Below are positions 56,601 through 64,000 of a stretch of DNA of 64,000 nucleotides, piece after piece. A program made the position numbers and the translations under genes. The stretch lies in assembly GCA_016165875.1 (NCBI GenBank), contig JABBOT010000004.1, forward strand, positions 15,749,672 to 15,813,671, read 5' to 3'. How positions within the stretch are numbered: the first letter of the stretch is position 1; each line of letters begins with the position of its first letter. The DNA comes from Acanthopleura granulata. Lineage: Eukaryota; Mollusca; Polyplacophora; Chitonida; Chitonidae. The notes below the pieces were generated by a model. The model saw nothing but the letters and a program-made list of their open reading frames with translations, did not search any database and was not told the DNA's origin.

Positions 56601-57533
56601 TACTATAATGTTTTGGGGGGGGGGGGGAAGTCAAGTGCTAGGAAGACACTTTAATCTTTATCCAGATAACAGTTAATCTACACCCGTGAGAGCTGGATTC
56701 AAAGAAGATAAAACACTCCAAGAATTTTACATGAACATGTCACTTACAAGGTGTATGGAAGAGGTAGACTTGCATGCCATACAGCTGGAACGACTGTTTG
56801 AAGGAATATGTAATCCCTGTTTTTTTCTTGCTAAATATCTTTGTGATCTGAAAGAACAAAAGACAGCTGTATGAACAAAACAGCTAAACAGAATATTCAA
56901 ACAGTGAATTGCTTGGTATTTCATTTTAACTTCATATTTATGTTAAATGTAATTAATCTCCACCTAATTATTTAGTATTTAGAGCAACAGTGTATTTTAG
57001 GTATCTAATTTGTCAGCTCTATCTCACTGTATTTTAGATATTTTATCCAATTTGTCAGTTTTATCTCATTCAATAGATTCAGCGCAACAGAACTTACCAG
57101 CAGGATATCATTGAAGAGGAAGACCTCTCGCTGGTGAGACCCCACCCTTTCTTTCTTGTTTGGGTCATGAACTTCGTACAGGCGACAGTAACACACCAGG
57201 CGGCGGTGAGGTAGGGCCAGTTGCTACAAAACAGAATCAGGTTAATATAAGCCAAAATTTTATCAAGATATTTATATGCTAATGGCACAAGGAATTTCTT
57301 TCAGCAACAATGCACTGCACACATTTAGACCTCAAAAAATTTTTGATTCAGCAACTATAAGGTGAACCTTTTATTTGAAGACAAACAACTTACTGGTTTT
57401 TTGCCCACAATGGACTGTTCCACTTTCAGCACTTGTGAGACATGGTCCACTCCAGGTCGAAACTCTTGACTTTTAATTCTGTCATAAATTCCCACCAGGA
57501 TGTCTCGGTCCACATCTTCACCATTGTCAATGC
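53668..57533 (-). CDS. IQSEC: IQSEC-family Arf-GEF, 3' part: PH domain and C-terminal tail
   Basis: Exons seen (minus strand): 57533-57394, 57223-57098, 56847-56748, 56426-56305, 55847-55640, 54298-54249, 53871-53668. Phases agree; 950 nt encode the last 315 residues. The first exon ([20 protein letters not shown]) is the linker just after the SEC7 domain. [49 protein letters not shown] and [13 protein letters not shown] make up the PH domain characteristic of IQSEC/BRAG proteins, which activate Arf6 at membranes and synapses. The tail includes [14 protein letters not shown] and ends GTDV, a class I PDZ-ligand pattern (T-x-V). The IQ and SEC7 exons are not in the window; the gene is cut by the right edge. 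Vertebrates have three paralogues (IQSEC1-3). Confidence 0.93.
55960..56075 (-). mobile_element. SINE 3' fragment, minus strand, in IQSEC intron
   Basis: Contains diverged AAAGAATATTTCAGTTATGTG and GAGGAAACTGGGCAGAGCC, matching the 3' and central parts of the family in reverse complement. Head and tail are not recognisable. Confidence 0.5.
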
Positions 57534-60500
57534 CTGGAAATTTACGAAGGAAAATGTCAAAATAATATTACCTAAAACATTATTCGTAAATGGCCAGTAA
57601 TGCAATCCTTACTGTGGACTTTCCTTTTTTTTTGAAAGGACAATCAGAAAGACATCAGAAAGCAGGGGTTATCTCCCTTATCTCCCTTATTATTTGTTAC
57701 TTAGTTATGTTTCCTAAAATAGTTCCACAGTTATATTATGGAAATCTTTGCATGAAGGTATTCATCTTTGCAGACAATAGAATGACATGGTGGAGAGGGG
57801 TGGGAGTGGTTGTTTGTAGTTTTTTACATATTTGGTGCCTCAGAAATTTATTTGAACACAAAAGTTCAGGTGTAACTTAACTACAATGACCTACATGTCA
57901 GATCAGTCACAACGGTATGACTTGGGCAGTTGTTAATCGATAAATGAAAAAAGACAATTTTTCTGCAGAAAAAACATAATATACTGTTGATAAATACAGG
58001 CTACTACTGAGGCAATGATGTAGACACAGACAAAAATACCAGTATTTGATGGTTCACAATTGTTACAACCCATGTAAACTGTGGCCTAGCATGAGGTGAT
58101 AACAATTTATCAGCAGTGGAGTGGAAGCCTAACAGACAGAACAGGTACTTGTTGGGGGAGCACAAGGATGTTAAGTGGCCAATAAGACTGAACCCAGAGC
58201 CAGCCATCAATCAATGCTTGGCATGAGGAGGAGCTACAGGTTGTTCATCTCTCATCCCCATACAAGTGACCACATGGGAGCAGCTGGACAGAGCCAGGCT
58301 CTCCTCTCCCCCCTCCTACCATCCCCACACTTCCTCACACATTTCACTGTTTATTAACAGCCTGTTTGGATGAGTCATGCTAACTTATCAGCCATATCAA
58401 CTGGATTATAAGATGAACCTCTAAATCATTTCACTTGCCCCCCAGAGAGCAACCCAAAGATTAACCTGCAACCTGGAGAATAAAGATACAAATTCACACT
58501 TGTTGTGGAGACATGGACTGCACCCAACTCCACCATAACCAAACAATGAAATCTAATATGCTACCAGAGCAGCAATTTTCTACATGTTTGGGCATCAGAT
58601 TCAATGCATACTGGTCCCGACCAGATGGTACTAATGGGGTTAGCATCAGCATTGAGACCATAACCTTTACACAAGCATATAAAATGAAATGGTCTTAATT
58701 TTCAGTTGAGACAATTAAGATGTACAGATCATAGCTAGGCTACAGAAAAGCCAATATATACAGTCCACAAACTTGACCCACATCTAATAATTTCTGCCTC
58801 AAATTCATAAGAGAAGCTAATATTATGTCCTCAACAACTGAACATAAGGGCCTTGAAAATCTAAAAAACATGACTAAGTAGCTGCTAAAGCAATCTAACA
58901 AGAATCATTCTATTTTCAACTTTTTTTTTCTGTGCCTAATTAAGCTCGATTTCTGAGAGTAATTTCATGATTAAGGAAGGAGAGCAATAAAACGTATTCC
59001 AATGTTGGCTGCAACAAACTGCAACAAGTGGGCAAGCTCAGAAATCTGATGAGCTAAATTTTTTGTTACCAGGACAGAACTAGCCATCAATTATTCTCTT
59101 ATGCCCAAAACATTTTATGCACAGATACACATATGCCCTGCTATGTGTCCTCCTGTCATAAAAGAAAAGCAAAATTTCATGAGGTGATCTATTATCATTG
59201 ATTTACAAATGTCATGTTATGAAATACTTCATCAATGTTTATCTTATACTAGTGGGTGCCAGCCATGTTACACAAACATCTAACAAGATTTCAGGCCAAC
59301 TGTCTCGACTTCCAACAGTTATGTCTAGCTTGTGTATTCCGTTTTTTTTCTTCCCATGGTGAGATACAAAGCCAGTCTTGTGGTTGGTACTTCTTAGGTT
59401 ACCATGTCTCTGTTTAGGTTCATAATGTCAGAACTACTTGACGCCATGTCAGAAAATAAAAGAGGACCTCTGTCAGGTCACTGAGCTCTGTTCAATATAA
59501 TTCAAGTACTCAAAACAGAAGAGATCACCCTGGCATTTACTTCCAATGATGGCCACCAGGTGACTCTGATGTGCCCTCATGACACATAGGGTCAGAGGCA
59601 TTTTGACGGTATCACAAGGGATTTATAAAACAGAAAAAAAATAACAAATACCTGGAATCTCAGACATAAGTATTCCATGTATAACAAATCCAATTCAAAG
59701 TTGGATTTGAAATTTACTGGAATTTGCACTTATGAGCAATTCCTCCTTATCTGTATTACTGGCAGGTTTCCACACTACAGCTTTTCTGGCTGAACTGCAG
59801 GACTGGCCTCTGAACTATGAGGTGGTACAACTGGTGGTATTAAAACAAACTCTCCTGCCTGCCACATTCCTAGCTGAGATGCACAGCCAGTTATCCTTTA
59901 GTCCAGGCCAGCCTGCCAGCCTTATAGGACATCAATCTATCAGCCAGCCACTCACAGACCATTAAATTATCCATCTGCATTGCAATCCATTGCTATTTTC
60001 AGGCACAGGGACAAAAACGGCATAAGAAAGCAGCAGTACTATAGCAGGTTGGCCCCTAACAGCCAAGACCAGAAGTATTCAGCATGGGCCAGTAGGCAGT
60101 ACAACAGCTTAGTCTCAATCCCCAGTTTCCAGGCAAGGAGACATGTTTATGGATCCAACCACAATCAGTGCCAAAAAACCCCCCAAAATCTAGCCAACCC
60201 TATAATGTCTTATCTAGTGGAGCTATCTGCTGCTGTGGCACCTTGAATAACCAATGAGGTAAAATGGCCAGAAACCTCAAGATGAGAGCCAAGATGTTTG
60301 TCGCTTTGCGATAAAAATATCAACAATACACTGGTGTATGCTCAAGATTGTCAGGCAAAACACAATTGTGTTTGTATTTACCGATAAATACACAACCATC
60401 TGATGTCAAACATTAAGGATTTCATACATGTACTGGGAGGGAAAACTTCACCATTAACAAATTTAAATCTGTTAGAACAGATAAAAGTGCTTCATCCTGC

Positions 60501-63500
60501 TTAATAAAAAAACTGCATCATTTTACTTCACAAGACATAGCTGTGGGTCCACTGTTTAACTGGGCGTACCAATTACTGATACTCTTTCATGGAAAAATGG
60601 CCATTCCAGTAAAAGACACAACTGAGGGATTCAGGGCACTGCAGCTTTCAGATTCAGCACGGACACATCCCAACAAAAGTGACAATGTCCCGATGAAACA
60701 GGAAGTACTGAATGCCTTTGATACATTCACAGCAAGACTGCCTTCACTAGGGATGTCAGGTGCTAAAAAGTTAGCTTAGCACACAAGTTCGTGACATTAT
60801 TAAGGGTCTAGGAAATGGGAATCTGCCAAGACTTGATTCCCAAAAGTACACCAATTGATTTTGGCCACGTGGTTAATGTGTAGGGCTTGGGTGTGGGCTT
60901 TTCCATTAGACAAACATGGTGATGTGGTCTGATATCCACCTCACTTATCCTACAAGAACATAATTCACACTGAACAAGGGACTTGTGACACTGTTTTTCA
61001 AAATGAAATGATTCAATAATACTTGAAGAGATAGTGGTAAAGAGCAATCCATCACATTTTGTTATGCTGTCCAAAAATTGGTAATTCAAAACTATTTTTC
61101 TGTATTAAATGATTTGCTAATCCTCACACAAGGCAGGTCCAGGTGTAAAAGATTCATGAACAGCAAGCCTCTCAAATAGCAGATTGGCAGACCAAAACTA
61201 GAATTGTGCAGCATAATGTAAGGCATGTGTTACCAGTTCTACATAAAGACTGAGTGCAACAAAGCTGAAACTCATACTAGATGCCAAGGACTGTCCAGAT
61301 AGTTAGGTAATTGTAATTTGAAGACCCTATGATTATCCTATCACACATGGCTCCAAATAGCCTACACAACATCTATAATGATCAGTGACAAACTCTGATT
61401 CACTGACAATTTCGCGAGGGAGCTAGCCTAGAACCTGGTTTCTTGTTGTTTGACACTAGTGAGCACAGCTACATGTACATGTGGGCCATGTGGTACTTCT
61501 GCCCAACATGTGCCTCTGTTTTTAGCACTGCTCTTCAATGATCTTGTCTTGACTCGTGCTAGGGAAGACAGCAAGAAATCTCAGACATACGTTCCTCGAA
61601 ACACCTCATTCGGACTAATATTATTTTTGTAAAATATACATTCAATAATTTAAGCACGATATCAATGGCACAGACTGGGAAACATGATATACAAGGTCGA
61701 AGCAACATCTGGGTGGCTTCTTCATTGGTTTTTGTCCAGAATCCCACTGATTTCTCCATTTACAGAGCGTAATATAAAGAGAACAACTGGTGGTTAGGCA
61801 CATGATATTTCTACCTTCTCTACCCTAACCTGATTATGAGTCCCCTAGGGGGCTGCCAGGAAGTCTTGATTAAAGCAGAGTGTTCCAAATTAACCATCAT
61901 GACAGTTAACTTGTTTATGTCCAGGTACACTTATCCACAAGATTAGGCACATAAAAACACCACTGTCTTTTTCTCTGGTAATGCACTTTTTTGGATGACT
62001 GCCTTGTAACTCTGTGTTTTCAGTCAACATGATTAGTTTGAAGTTCTACATGCAAAAATATCACTACAGTAAAAATTATTAACAACTTTTTTCCACAGTT
62101 ATAAGTGACATGGCAAGAAGTCAGTTTACATCAGGATATCTTCTATTTTCTTTTCTGCATGACGTTCCTTTTTCAACTCACTAAATATAAGCCAACAGCC
62201 ATGTGTGTAGTGACTCATAATTTATACATGTATATGCAGATAAAGCACCTGTTAAGTGTTGTCAGATATGTTATAGCCTTAAAGGATTTCCTGTTGATAC
62301 CAGCCCATGATAGTCAAATCTGATATCACAGGTGAGGTGTCAAAAAGCAGCTTGAAGATGACCTGCTGCATATACATGTGTATTTAACATGTACATCACT
62401 CCTACGCACATTCAAGGGAACACGCTCACACACCAAGTTAAAAACCTGAACAACGATGCAATTTAGTGGGCTGCAGAGCTAAAAACAAATCTAAATGTTG
62501 ATTTGTGGTTTATCTACCACCTACTCTAGAATCAGGGAAAAACTGCCTCTAAAAAATAAACTTAAGGTGTTAGTGTAATGTTATCGTTCCTTTAGGATAG
62601 TGCTACGCGTAGAGCTGGGGATTCTCCGAGACAGCTTGAAATCTGCAAGCATTAGTAATTAGTTTACAAGAGAGGTGTTGCCAAACATACAAGTTTCTCT
62701 CACATCCTTAGTGGGAAGCAACATTTGTCAATACCAGACCAACTCCAGCAGTTCCTGAGTGTCCATTGATGTAAAACTCGGCCTTCGTGAGGAATACAGT
62801 GATGGCGATCAACTTGTGTTGCAGGGTAACAGATGTTGTTATTGGAAGTTCAGATTTATGGTTCTGTGAGAACTCTAAGACACGGGCTTTTGGCATTACA
62901 CCTGAGACTTCCATTATTATGTATACATCCCTTTCCGGTGTGCTATTCTCTAAGTAGAACACAAAGCGTGTATATGACCTCTGGTTTGGTACAAAAACAT
63001 TGTCAGACAGTATAAATTACCAGTAAACAGGATAACAGCTCTGGGTCAGATTGCAAACTATTCTCATCAACCAACCCCCATCCCTACATCCACCTCCGCT
63101 TCCTCTGAACACCCGCAAAATGCACACATGGGGCAAACCAACATCTTCACTATTTCAGAATAAACATCATGCACACCTGGAGTATTTCTTAGGTAAATCA
63201 CTGTGCAGATAAACATACAACAAAGTGGTGCACAGTGCAGGTTAAAATGAGGAGCAGCTGCAGTAAGCTGGTTGAAACCAAGAAGGTATCCTTGCTGCAC
63301 AAAATAACACGAACATTTAATTGTATAATTTAAGTGTAAAATGCATGTACATGTAACCTTGAATATCGCACTACTTTTTTTCAATGGGTACATTGTATCT
63401 TAAGTTCTTTTTAGCAAACAGCAGATTATGGAAAAAGAGAAACAAGTTAACATATAATTTCTATAACCTCTAATCTCCCACTGTTCTATGATGGTTCCTC

Positions 63501-64000
63501 TTCTGGTCAAGCAGATCAGAGTAAATGGTGATCACTTAGGTAGAACTCTATATGGCAAAAGCCTCTGCTGAGGGACTCTTCATCACTCCCACAAGCACTA
63601 GGTCATTATCATTCATTAATGCAGTGGAACTCATATGCAAGGCTATTCTACCCTTGGCAATGCGTGTAATTTCCTCGTGCAGTTTTCTTAGTGCAGAGAC
63701 ATGCAGCACCAGGAATCCAGTAAACCATAATCAATGCCTCTGTTGAATTCTTCACAGCAGTTCAAGCAATTGGGAACGGAATGGGCTGTCCTCATAAAGT
63801 ATTAATCGGCATCCAGCACCGTCTGCAGATTTCCCTCAGAAATCTCTCTTGGCCAAGTACAGCATGCTATTAGGGTTTTGCACTTGCAGCACGCAGGAAG
63901 CAAAGAGTGGGAGAGGCAGGGTGGAAATGAAGGAGGTGATTCTAAAGGAGAGGGTATGGGGATTGGTGGGGGTGAGAGGGAAAGATCCAGAGTCTTTGTT
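57534..64000. other. IQSEC intron continuing beyond the window
   Basis: The SEC7-domain exons expected just upstream of 57533 were not recognised in these 6.5 kb on the minus strand, so the intron probably runs past the right edge. One open frame of about 300 nt on the minus strand (62708-63010) has protein-like composition but no family match. The last 110 bp (about 63890-64000) are purine- and G-rich on the plus strand. No clear transposon copy was seen. Confidence 0.6.

Noticed and set aside
59980..60246. 88-codon plus-strand frame in the IQSEC intron
   Set aside because: No motif, no splice sites of note and composition like the surrounding intron; probably chance.

Overview
This is a 64 kb piece of an animal nuclear genome, AT-rich, with genes split into many short exons by GT-AG introns. 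It holds two complete genes and the 3' end of a third: KDM5 (minus strand, 3569-26221), CCDC77 (plus strand, 27044-46583) and an IQSEC-family Arf guanine-nucleotide exchange factor (minus strand, 53668-57533, continuing past the right edge). The protein sequences are invertebrate orthologues of the vertebrate families. Dispersed tRNA-derived SINEs with a conserved central domain and an AAATAAATAAAT tail, and GGGAGATAA-type intronic words, suggest a lophotrochozoan such as a mollusc or brachiopod; that assignment is inference.

Layout. 1-3568 is KDM5 3' UTR plus intergenic DNA with one old SINE. 3569-26221 is KDM5: 31 coding positions whose lengths keep one frame and give a 1863-residue protein with JmjN, ARID, PHD1, JmjC, C5HC2 zinc finger, PLU-1-like helical region, PHD2, basic linker, PHD3 and an acidic tail. 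26222-27043 is a compact head-to-head promoter region. 27044-46583 is CCDC77: ten exons, 515 residues, mostly coiled coil. Its first two introns carry a 1.8 kb direct duplication on either side of exon 2, a SINE inserted in only one of the two copies, and a Tc1-like transposase relic. 46584-53667 is the tail-to-tail interval. 53668-57533 holds the last seven exons of IQSEC (end of the Sec7-PH linker, PH domain, C-terminal tail ending in a PDZ-ligand-like motif). 57534-64000 reads as one long IQSEC intron in which I found no SEC7-domain exon.

Two observations stand out. First, the KDM5 exon encoding the HxE iron-binding loop of the JmjC active site is present twice in tandem (16656-16744 and 16368-16456). 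Both copies are 89 nt, in the same phase, with intact splice sites, and they differ at 21 bases but only 3 residues, so they look like mutually exclusive exons in the catalytic core of a histone H3K4 demethylase. Second, the order KDM5(-), CCDC77(+), IQSEC(-) joins in one place neighbours that in human are split between 12p13.33 (KDM5A head-to-head with CCDC77, IQSEC3 nearby) and Xp11.22 (KDM5C beside IQSEC2), so the window looks like the arrangement that preceded vertebrate genome duplication.

All exon models are hand-built from splice sites, reading phase and family similarity; no transcript data were available.
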